A stretch of 45,251 nt of DNA from an uncultured Bacteroides sp. (GTDB lineage: Bacteria > Bacteroidota > Bacteroidia > Bacteroidales > Bacteroidaceae). The notes under the pieces are model-generated. The model did no database searches. It was given only the letters and a program-made list of their open reading frames with translations, and was not told where the DNA came from. Below are positions 1 to 7,224 of this stretch, piece after piece. The position numbers and the translations under genes are program-made. The stretch covers positions 1-45,251 of the forward strand of contig CALUFR010000095.1 of assembly GCA_944319875.1 (NCBI GenBank), written 5' to 3'. Position 1 is the stretch's first letter. Each line of letters begins with the position of its first letter.

Positions 1-160
1 TTGCCCCGGCAGGAGTTAAATGGAGTTAGAAGGAGTTATGCCTTCGGCAGGAGTTAAAAGCCAATACCTTTGACGTAATCACCGGACCAACTATCGGCCT
101 ATAACTCCCTCTAACTCCTTCTAACTCCCTCTAACTCCTTCTAACTCCTGAAAAATAAAT
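1..160. repeat. 10-bp tandem repeat array in opposed arms
   Basis: Positions 101-150 are five head-to-tail copies of a 10-bp unit close to CTAACTCCYT. Positions 10-57 carry three to four looser copies of the same unit on the other strand (GGAGTTA), interrupted by a small GCCTTCGGC hairpin. The two arms can pair, so transcripts crossing the region would fold. The array ends about 13 bases beyond the stop codon of the minus-strand hydrolase gene, so it may lie in that gene's 3' untranslated region. No gene was seen here. Confidence 0.8.
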
Positions 161-162
161 TA

Positions 163-1524
163 TTATTTCCTCAACTGCTCATACTCCACAGAAGCCAGTA
201 TGAACGTGCCGACCGCTTTCCCTTCGTTTTCCACCACCTTCACATCCTTGCCGGCCAGGTAGTAATTGACGGTTCCCGTGCGCGAGGGATCCTTGGCCGG
301 GCCTAAGCCTGCCGAGGCGCATGACTGCACGATGTCCAGCCGTCCGTCCGCCCGTTCGCAGATAAAAGTCTTGAGCAAACCCTGATAGGCCTTTTCGGCC
401 ACGGGAAGATAGGCCTCACGGTCGAGCAGCCCCAGGCGGATACCCTTCAGATAGGCATAGGTAAAGATGCCCGATGCCGATGCCTCCAGGTAGTTGGGAG
501 CCGTACCCACGTTATAGACTTTCCCGTTGATGGTGTCGCCCCGTCCGTCGGCCGTCGTCCGTGCGTCATATTGCAACAGCTGATACCACACGCCCGACTC
601 CGGATCCTGCCAACGCTTCAGCCCCGCCGCCACCTGGCGGAAGATGGCCAGCACGTCGGGATAATCGGCATGATCCTTCGGCATGTATTCGAGCACGTCG
701 GCCAAAGCGGCGAAGTACCAGCCCATGCCACGCGCCCAGAACTCCTTGCTGCATCCCTTGAACGGCTCTTCGCGGTTGGCCCAGAAGGAATTCACGTCCT
801 CGGGAGTGGCGGACCAGGCGTGATAGTTCAGCTGCTTGCCCTCGTCATAGGTGTACCGATGGATGGTCTTGAACTGCAGGGCGATGTCGGCCCAGCTCTG
901 CGTGTTGTCTCCGGCATCTTCCTGCCCGAACTCATGCTGCCAACGGGCGTAGATGGTGGATCCCATGTAAAGCCCGTCGAGCCACATCTGGTTGGGATAA
1001 ATGGCCTTATGGAAAAATCCGCCCGCTCCGGGCAATCCTTCGGCTATGCGGGAGTGGTCATACTTCAGCTTGTTGCGGATGAGCGTCGCGGCGTTCCTGT
1101 AGCGGTCGGCCTCCTTCGTATTCCCCTTCTTCAGTTCTTCTCGGTAGAGGGTGAAGAACACATTGCCGGCCGGCAGGTCGTCGATGTTGCTCGGACGGAG
1201 TGCCGGTTGTCCCTTGGCGTTCAGGATGGCAGAACCGTCGGGTGCGGTACTGTTGTCGGCAAACGCCTTCACCGCATCATAGTATTCCGTCTTTTCGGGA
1301 TAGAGCGCCCAGGCCTTCAGCACGGCGTTCGCCACCAGCCCCGACACATAATCCCAGGCTGCGCTGTCCAGTTCCGCCTGATGATGACGGTTGCAATAAA
1401 AGTCCGCCAGACCGTGCGACTCCACCATCCGCTGCGAATACTTCTCCGGCTGCGAAGCCTTCTGTCCGCCACCGCAAGCGGTCATGACGCACGCGGCAAC
1501 AGTCAATAAAAGATAATTTTTCAT
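163..1524 (-). CDS. GH105 (YteR-like) unsaturated uronyl hydrolase lipoprotein
   Basis: A 453-aa secreted glycoside hydrolase of the GH88/GH105 class. Known members use a water-addition mechanism to remove the unsaturated uronic acid left by pectin or rhamnogalacturonan lyases. The N-terminus is a lipoprotein signal with the lipobox Cys at residue 17 (VMTAC), which predicts anchoring in the outer membrane or periplasm. The segment QMWLDGLYMG (residues 179-188) matches the conserved GH105 catalytic Asp region (D183). Length is slightly above the usual ~370 aa because of the leader and linker. No SusC/D pair, lyase or regulator is visible beside it, so it may be an isolated enzyme or the end of a polysaccharide locus cut by the left edge. 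The promoter at 1559-1588 leaves a leader of about 28 nt. Family assignment is fairly sure; the exact substrate is inferred. Confidence 0.88.
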   Translation of the reverse strand: MKNYLLLTVAACVMTACGGGQKASQPEKYSQRMVESHGLADFYCNRHHQAELDSAAWDYVSGLVANAVLKAWALYPEKTEYYDAVKAFADNSTAPDGSAILNAKGQPALRPSNIDDLPAGNVFFTLYREELKKGNTKEADRYRNAATLIRNKLKYDHSRIAEGLPGAGGFFHKAIYPNQMWLDGLYMGSTIYARWQHEFGQEDAGDNTQSWADIALQFKTIHRYTYDEGKQLNYHAWSATPEDVNSFWANREEPFKGCSKEFWARGMGWYFAALADVLEYMPKDHADYPDVLAIFRQVAAGLKRWQDPESGVWYQLLQYDARTTADGRGDTINGKVYNVGTAPNYLEASASGIFTYAYLKGIRLGLLDREAYLPVAEKAYQGLLKTFICERADGRLDIVQSCASAGLGPAKDPSRTGTVNYYLAGKDVKVVENEGKAVGTFILASVEYEQLRK

Positions 1525-1558
1525 GTTGTATCGTTTTTAAGTTCATGGATAAACAGCG

Positions 1559-1588
1559 CAAATATAACATTCCCGCCCCAATTTCAAA
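1559..1588 (-). promoter_or_regulatory. Bacteroidetes promoter of the GH105 gene
   Basis: On the minus strand TTTG (1588-1585) is followed 18 nt later by TATATTTG (1566-1559), an exact match to the -7 consensus TAnnTTTG. The predicted start near 1552 gives a leader of about 28 nt. Confidence 0.65.
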
Positions 1589-1689
1589 ACTTTGCATCCG
1601 CTTCTTTTACAGGCATTCCCCCTCCCCTGCCAAGAAAAACCGATTTTTACACCCGCGGCATCAAAAAAGACAAGGGTATTCTTATTAAA

Positions 1690-1870
1690 ATGAAGAATGA
1701 TAAATGGGAATTTAGCGGGCTTTGCCCGCAATGGTTAATGGTCAATGGTTAATGGTTAATACGTGGTAAAAGGACTCATGCGCAGCCCATTAACCATTAA
1801 TCATTAACCATTGACCATTAATCATTAACCATTAACCATTGCAGCCTTCGGCTGCTAAATTATCATTTAC
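1690..1870. repeat. TTAATGG-type repeat in two inverted arms capped by small hairpins
   Basis: The left arm (about 1731-1761) and right arm (about 1789-1840) are built from 7-bp words such as ATGGTTA and ATGATTA in opposite orientations. Each arm is bounded on the outside by a short GC-rich hairpin: GCGGGCTTTGCCCGC on the left and GCAGCCTTCGGCTGC on the right. A related array lies at 11850-11940. The remainder of 1525-2122 shows no credible gene, and I could not place a clear promoter for the downstream Hsp20 gene. Confidence 0.75.
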
Positions 1871-2122
1871 CCCAAGTGTCATTTTGTCAGCCAAAACACC
1901 CCACGCAATGAAACCCGAAAGCCAACAAAGTATGCAAAGATTTAAAACCGCCGGTCGGCTGATTAAAAATGTTTGTGCAAGTTTAAACAACGGCCTCGGC
2001 CGACTGCCATTTCGGCAACAGGCACAGAGTTTGCAAATCCTCTTGCGAACAACGAAACCGAAAGGTGGAGGAGTTCAGAAACAACTGATAATAAACAACT
2101 AAAAAAATAGGAGATTACAACT

Positions 2123-2560
2123 ATGATGCCGATTAGAAAGTACAACAATCAGAACTGGTTACCGAGTATCTTTAACGATTTCTTTGACAACGACTGGATG
2201 GTAAAGGCTAACGCTACCGCCCCCGCTATCAACGTCATCGAGAACGAGAAAGACTACAAAGTGGAAGTGGCTGCTCCGGGCATGACCAAGGACGACTTCA
2301 ACATCCACTTGAGTGAAGACAACGAACTGGTCATCACGATGGAGAAGAAGAACGAGACCAAGGAAGAAGGCAAGGAGAACAAGAAGTATCTGCGCCGCGA
2401 GTTCTCATACTCCAAGTTCCAACAGGCTTTCGTCCTGCCCGACGATGTCGAGAAAGACCACATCAGCGCTAACGTCACCGACGGTGTGCTGACCATCGAT
2501 TTGCCGAAACGCACACCCGAAGAAAAGGCCAAAATCAACCGTGTAATTGAAATCCATTAA
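2123..2560 (+). CDS. Hsp20/alpha-crystallin family small heat-shock protein
   Basis: A 145-aa small heat-shock protein, an ATP-independent holdase that binds unfolding proteins and forms oligomers in the cytoplasm. The N-terminal arm (MMPIRKYNNQNWLPSIF) is followed by an alpha-crystallin domain over roughly residues 35-140, with the typical VEVAAPGM strand, the LRREFSYSKF segment and the terminal ANVTDGVLTIDLPK. The length is normal for Bacteroides members. A GGAG-like site (AGGAGATTACAACT) lies before the start; the second Met is an alternative start. It stands alone, followed by a strong terminator. No CIRCE element and no clear TAnnTTTG box were seen upstream, so its heat-shock control cannot be read from this sequence. 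Confidence 0.93.
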   Translation: MMPIRKYNNQNWLPSIFNDFFDNDWMVKANATAPAINVIENEKDYKVEVAAPGMTKDDFNIHLSEDNELVITMEKKNETKEEGKENKKYLRREFSYSKFQQAFVLPDDVEKDHISANVTDGVLTIDLPKRTPEEKAKINRVIEIH

Positions 2561-2588
2561 TTGCACAATACCTTGTAGTAATTGTCCG

Positions 2589-2627
2589 AAAGGCTACTCT
2601 CCCGCAATGGGAGGAGCAGCCTTTTTT
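2589..2627 (+). terminator. Rho-independent terminator of hsp20
   Basis: AAGGCTACTCTCCC pairs with GGGAGGAGCAGCCTT across a five-base loop, with one mismatch and one bulge, followed by a run of six T. Confidence 0.85.
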
Positions 2628-2639
2628 GATATATATACT

Positions 2640-3058
2640 GTACTTTTCTTTTGCCTTGATGCAAAAGAAAAGATACCAAAAGAAAAAATCAAGCGCTGAA
2701 GCTCAGAGGCTACTCCGCCCTTGCTTTTTGCTAAAAGGCAGAAACTCGCTTCGCTCAAACAGTCTGCCTTTCTTCACGCAAAAAGCAAGGGCTGCGCTTT
2801 ACGCCTCCTCACTTAGGCGCGGCTGCGCGGTCAGAACGCGAGCGGTTTCGGTTAGCGCAAACACGCCGGATGGTCCTCCGGCCTCACTGGAGGGGCGTTA
2901 AGCGGAGAGGGCGTTTTTGCGTGAAGAGCGGCATGCTGTCTGAGCGAAGCGAGTTGTATGCCGCTTAGCAAAAACGCACTCGGAGTAGCCCCGGAAGTGC
3001 AGACGGGGTACTTTCTTTTTGGTATCTTTTTCTTTCGGACAAGCGAAAGAAAAAGTAC
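2640..3058. repeat. 419-bp inverted-repeat element with paired stem-loops in each arm
   Basis: The left arm (about 2640-2808) and right arm (about 2889-3058) are inverted copies of each other. Each arm carries the same two stem-loops. The outer hairpin is 2643-2654/2661-2672 on the left and 3026-3037/3044-3055 on the right, with a perfect 12-bp stem in both. The large hairpin is 2717-2731/2778-2792 on the left (15 bp) and 2911-2920/2968-2977 on the right (10 bp), enclosing inner stems of 9 bp (2734-2742/2763-2771) and 8 bp (2927-2934/2958-2965). Loop words such as CTCGCTTCGCTCA are shared, while stem bases differ in compensating pairs. A 91-codon frame over it looks like chance. From memory, similar sequences recur in Bacteroides intergenic DNA, but I cannot verify that here. 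Confidence 0.8.
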
Positions 3059-3112
3059 ACGAAACGATAAATCATCATTTAACGTCGTACACTTAACTCA
3101 TAAAAATTCAAT

Positions 3113-4285
3113 ATGAACAATTTCACATTTTACAGCCCCACCGAGTTCGTTTTCGGCAAAGAGACGGAGAAGCAAGTGGGCACGCTTGCCGCCAAGTATG
3201 GAGCAAGTAAGGTAATGATAGTCTATGGAGGAGGTTCGGCCGTGCGGAGTGGATTGCTGAACCGGGTAAAGAACGCCCTGCGGGAAGCCGGTCTGCCTTT
3301 CTGCGAGATGGGAGGCGTGCAACCCAACCCGATAGATACGAAAGTGTATGAGGGCATCGACCTCTGTCGGCGGGAAGGTGCCGACCTGCTGCTGGCCGTA
3401 GGAGGAGGTTCGGTCATCGATACGGCCAAAGCCATTGCGGCGGGCGTGCCCTACGAAGGCGACTTCTGGGACTTCTACATCGGCAAGGCGCAAGTGACAC
3501 AGGCACTGAAGGTTGCTGTGGTGCTTACCATTCCGGCGGCGGGAAGCGAAGGGTCGGGCAACACGGTCATCACCAAGGTGGAGACTCTGCAGAAGATGAG
3601 CCTGCGCGCCCCGATGCACCTGCGCCCGGTGTTCTCCATCCTGAACCCTGAACTGACTTATACGCTGCCTCCGTTCCAGACGGCATGCGGCATATGTGAC
3701 ATGATGATACACATCTTCGAGCGTTACTTTACCAACACGACGGACGTGGAAATCAGCGACCGCATGTGCGAAGGCGTACTGACGGCCATCGTGAAAGAAG
3801 CCTACCGGGTAAAACAGAACCCGCAGGACTATGGCGCACGGGCCAACCTGATGTGGGCGGGCATGGTGGCGCACAACGGCACGTGTGGCGTGGGGTGTGA
3901 GGAAGACTGGGCCTCACACTTCCTGGAGCATGAAGTCAGCGCTCTCTACAACGTGGCCCATGGGGCGGGCCTGGCGGTTATCGTACCTGCCTGGATGACC
4001 TTCATGGCGGAACATCATCCGCGGAAGGTGGCGCAACTGGCCAACCGCGTGTTCAGCGTGCCCGAAGAGGAAAATCTGCAGGAAATGGCCCTGGCTTGCG
4101 TATCACGTCTGAAGCACTTCTTCCGGTACATGGGATTGCCCGTCAGCTTCAAGGAACTGGGCATCGAACATCCTGACATACCGCTTTTAGTACGGAAGCT
4201 GCACGAAAACAAAGGCCCGCTGGTGGGCAATTACGTGAAGCTCACCCCGGCCTATTCCGAAGAAATATACCGGCTGGCTCTTTAA
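3113..4285 (+). CDS. Iron-containing alcohol dehydrogenase (YqhD/BDH-like)
   Basis: A 390-aa cytoplasmic group III alcohol dehydrogenase that probably reduces short-chain aldehydes with NAD(P)H. The N-terminal nucleotide-binding half includes GGGSVIDTAKAIA (about residues 97-109) and the phosphate-binding GGG of VYGGGSAVRSG. The C-terminal helical half carries the metal ligands expected by alignment with E. coli YqhD: D196, H200, H269 and H283, each two residues beyond the YqhD positions D194/H198/H267/H281. Length matches the family. It is monocistronic, lying between the inverted-repeat element and a hairpin at 4309-4362. No consensus promoter was seen in the 54 bases before the start. The true substrate is unknown; YqhD-type enzymes often act in aldehyde detoxification. 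Confidence 0.93.
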   Translation: MNNFTFYSPTEFVFGKETEKQVGTLAAKYGASKVMIVYGGGSAVRSGLLNRVKNALREAGLPFCEMGGVQPNPIDTKVYEGIDLCRREGADLLLAVGGGSVIDTAKAIAAGVPYEGDFWDFYIGKAQVTQALKVAVVLTIPAAGSEGSGNTVITKVETLQKMSLRAPMHLRPVFSILNPELTYTLPPFQTACGICDMMIHIFERYFTNTTDVEISDRMCEGVLTAIVKEAYRVKQNPQDYGARANLMWAGMVAHNGTCGVGCEEDWASHFLEHEVSALYNVAHGAGLAVIVPAWMTFMAEHHPRKVAQLANRVFSVPEEENLQEMALACVSRLKHFFRYMGLPVSFKELGIEHPDIPLLVRKLHENKGPLVGNYVKLTPAYSEEIYRLAL

Positions 4286-4308
4286 GCCAGATCGATAACC
4301 GGATTGAA

Positions 4309-4362
4309 ACAGAAGCATTTGAAATGAAAGATGGCGCATCTATAAATTTGAAATGCTTCTGT
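4309..4362 (+). terminator. Hairpin after the alcohol dehydrogenase gene, possible terminator
   Basis: ACAGAAGCATTT (4309-4320) and AAATGCTTCTGT (4351-4362) are perfect 12-bp inverted arms enclosing a smaller AGATG/CATCT hairpin, followed by AATTTTATT. It sits between the dehydrogenase stop and the receptor start. The weak T run makes termination likely but not certain. Confidence 0.55.
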
Positions 4363-4455
4363 AATTTTATTGAAATAGATATGTACACGTTGCGAAACAA
4401 ACATGTAACGCAATAACCTCACCTTTGCAGCGGAAAAAAGAAACGCAAAACAAAG

Positions 4456-7161
4456 ATGAGTATGAAAGTAGATCTGGGAAAAATTCTTTTCCTTATTTTA
4501 TTCTTTACCCTATCAGCCATGACCGCCATGGCCGGAACCATCAAGGGAAACATTATCGACAAAGAAACAAAAGAACCGCTGACCGGTGCCACAGTACAGG
4601 TTGTCGGAACGACTCAAGGAGCCGTGGCCGACATTGACGGTAACTACACCCTGCAACTCGCCGACGGCACATACGATCTCATCGTGAGATATGTAGGCTA
4701 CCTAGACATCACAATGAACGGCGTAAAGGTGGGAGCCAACGCCATTGTCCTGAACTTCGAAATGGAAAGCGACGCACAGACGCTGGGCGAGGTTTCTGTC
4801 GTAGCCAAGAAAAATCTGGAAGGCGAACGCGCCTTGCAGATGGAACGCCAAAAAGCCACACTGGCCATTGAGAACCTGGGTGCCAAAGAAATGAGCCTCA
4901 AGGGTATCGGCAACGTGCAGGAAGGCGTAAAACAGATAACGGGTATCTCCATCGCAGACGCCGGACAGCTGATTGTACGCGGACTGGGCGACCGCTACAG
5001 CACGACTACACTAAACGGACTTCCCATCGCCTCACCCAACCCCGATAACAAACTGATTCCGCTGGATTTGTTCCCCTCGAGCACGGTGCAGAACATCACC
5101 GTCAGCAAGGTGTATGACGCAGCCGTTTTCGCGGACTATAGCGGTGCGCACATTGACATCAGCACGAAGGAGAACGTTGCAGACAATTTCTTCAACGTCA
5201 GCTTCAACGTCGGCGGTGCATTCAACACCATAGGCAAAGATGTCTACCAGATGGATCGCGACGGTACGTTGTTCAAGACTCCCTCACTGGACGAGTCTAT
5301 ATATAATATGGAGTTACGTGATTTCGACGAGTACGTAAAGACACACAACATATTCAACACCACTTTTGACGTAGACAAGAAAAAGGCGCTTCCCCAGTTT
5401 GGCGGCAATATCGGTTTCGGCAGAAACTTCGACATCAAGGACCAGACACTGAGTCTGCTCATGTCGTTCAGCGCCAGCAACGAGACACAAAACATCTACG
5501 ACGCAGTTTACAAGACACTGGAAGCGTCGACGGGTGATGCACAAAACGACTTCACCTACGATGAGTACACCAGCGCACTGAAGCTGGCCGGCCTGGCTTC
5601 CGCCAGCTTTACTCTGCGCGAAGCCGACCACATCGGTTACTCCTTCTTCTACGCACGAAACGCCAGTGATTCTTACGAAAACCGTCAGGGTATAGACGCC
5701 GAGGACCATCTGTTGGCGGGCAGCAACAACGTGACACACATCTATACGTTGCAGAACCACCAGTTGAACGGTCTCCACCACTTGGGCAAGCTGTGGGAAC
5801 TGACGTGGGGCGGCTCATACAGCAAGACGAGCAGTGAAGAGCCGGACCGCCGCCAGGTGATGTATACCCGCAATGACAATGGCACATACAGCCTCTTCAA
5901 ACTGAACCGCCAGGAAACCATGCGCTATTTCGGCGACTTGGCTGAAGATGAATGGGTGGGCAGCATCGCCGCCAAATACAATTGGAAGGAAAACAACTTC
6001 GTGCGCTTCGGCTTCAGCTATAAAGACAAGAACCGTGACTACATGGGCACCCGCTTCTTCTATAACATCAACAAGCTGAATGTCAATGTAGATAATATTT
6101 ATAATCCCAGTGAATACCTCAACCAGGAGAATATTGAGAACGGAACCATAGCCATCAACCGCCGCATGCAGTCGCACGACAGCTACCGGGCAGGCATGGA
6201 CATCTATGCGGGCCACGTTACGACAGAATTCTACCCGCTCTCATCGTTGCTGGTCAATGTAGGTCTGCGTTATGAGATGGCCAAGCAATGGGTGGAATAC
6301 GCCATCGAAGGCGAACAGAAGTATCAGCGACGCCGTAACCTGGACAAGCACGACTTGTTCCCCACCGTCAACCTGAAATACTCCGTCAACGAGAAAAACA
6401 GCCTGCGCTTCTCGCTCTCGCGCACCATCACCCGTCCGTCGTTCATCGAGATGGCTCCGTTCCTCTATCAGGAATCTTACGGTTCGGCCCAGATTCGTGG
6501 TAACGAAGAGTTGCAGAACGGTTATAATTATAATCTGGACATCCGCTACGAACGCTTCGGCGAAAACGGGGACATGTTCTCAGCCACAGTATATTACAAG
6601 CACTTAGACAAACCCATCGAACGCATCCAGCGTCTGAATGGTGGTGCCACGATGTTCTCTTTCCAGAACGCCGACCAAGGTATGGCAACCGGTGTGGAAG
6701 TGGAACTGCGCAAGCAACTGGTTAAAGATCTGCGTGTGGGCGCCAATGTATCTTACATGTACACCAACGTAAAACTGCCCGAAGGCGGAGCCTACACCAA
6801 CAAGGAACGTTCCCTGCAAGGTGCCTCGCCTATCTTGCTGAACGCGGACGTGGCCTACTCACCGCGATTCGGTGAAGAGCGGCAGCTCAACCTCGCCCTG
6901 CTCTACAACCTGCAAGGCAAGCGCATCCACGCCGTAGGTGTATCACAGCTTGGAGACGTACACCAGTTGCCGGTGCACACAATGAACTTCAACGCCAGCT
7001 ATAATTTCAACAGCCACTTCAGCATCGGCCTCCAGGTTAAAGACCTGCTGAACCGTGCCATGGTATTCAAACAGGAAGTGCCCCTGACCGGCGAAGAAGT
7101 AGAAGTCGAAAGCTATAAGGAAGGCACCAGCTTTGAAGTAGGCTTCAGCTACAAATTCTAA
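4456..7161 (+). CDS. TonB-dependent outer-membrane receptor with carboxypeptidase-like N-domain
   Basis: A 901-aa TonB-dependent transporter. A signal peptide (to about residue 25, AMA) is followed by a CarboxypepD_reg-like beta-sandwich (about 27-105, with TDIDGNY-like and YVGY features), then a plug (about 130-255, with the segment QLIVRGLGDRYSTTTLNG) and a 22-stranded barrel ending in an aromatic Phe (GFSYKF), as expected for BAM insertion. It lacks the usual SusC companion SusD; the next gene instead encodes a two-copy beta-helix-like lipoprotein 63 bases downstream, so the two probably work as a pair. The ligand cannot be read. A near-consensus -7 box (CACCTTTG, 4420-4427) precedes it, and an inverted TTGCG/CGCAA (4390-4394/4409-4413) could be an operator, though this is weak. 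An in-frame downstream Met at residue 3 is an alternative start. Confidence 0.92.
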   Translation: MSMKVDLGKILFLILFFTLSAMTAMAGTIKGNIIDKETKEPLTGATVQVVGTTQGAVADIDGNYTLQLADGTYDLIVRYVGYLDITMNGVKVGANAIVLNFEMESDAQTLGEVSVVAKKNLEGERALQMERQKATLAIENLGAKEMSLKGIGNVQEGVKQITGISIADAGQLIVRGLGDRYSTTTLNGLPIASPNPDNKLIPLDLFPSSTVQNITVSKVYDAAVFADYSGAHIDISTKENVADNFFNVSFNVGGAFNTIGKDVYQMDRDGTLFKTPSLDESIYNMELRDFDEYVKTHNIFNTTFDVDKKKALPQFGGNIGFGRNFDIKDQTLSLLMSFSASNETQNIYDAVYKTLEASTGDAQNDFTYDEYTSALKLAGLASASFTLREADHIGYSFFYARNASDSYENRQGIDAEDHLLAGSNNVTHIYTLQNHQLNGLHHLGKLWELTWGGSYSKTSSEEPDRRQVMYTRNDNGTYSLFKLNRQETMRYFGDLAEDEWVGSIAAKYNWKENNFVRFGFSYKDKNRDYMGTRFFYNINKLNVNVDNIYNPSEYLNQENIENGTIAINRRMQSHDSYRAGMDIYAGHVTTEFYPLSSLLVNVGLRYEMAKQWVEYAIEGEQKYQRRRNLDKHDLFPTVNLKYSVNEKNSLRFSLSRTITRPSFIEMAPFLYQESYGSAQIRGNEELQNGYNYNLDIRYERFGENGDMFSATVYYKHLDKPIERIQRLNGGATMFSFQNADQGMATGVEVELRKQLVKDLRVGANVSYMYTNVKLPEGGAYTNKERSLQGASPILLNADVAYSPRFGEERQLNLALLYNLQGKRIHAVGVSQLGDVHQLPVHTMNFNASYNFNSHFSIGLQVKDLLNRAMVFKQEVPLTGEEVEVESYKEGTSFEVGFSYKF

Positions 7162-7224
7162 CCGAAACATAACATATTGCGAGAATAAGAAATCAACAGT
7201 TTTTTAATTAAATCTTTTTTAAAC

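Noticed and set aside
571-1509. Long plus-strand frame opposite the GH105 gene
   Set aside because: It is a shadow of a well-supported minus-strand gene with promoter, lipobox and family motifs; the plus-strand product has no recognisable features.
2626-2901. 91-codon plus-strand frame
   Set aside because: It lies within the inverted-repeat element, has no domain-like sequence, and its codons follow the stem-loop structure.
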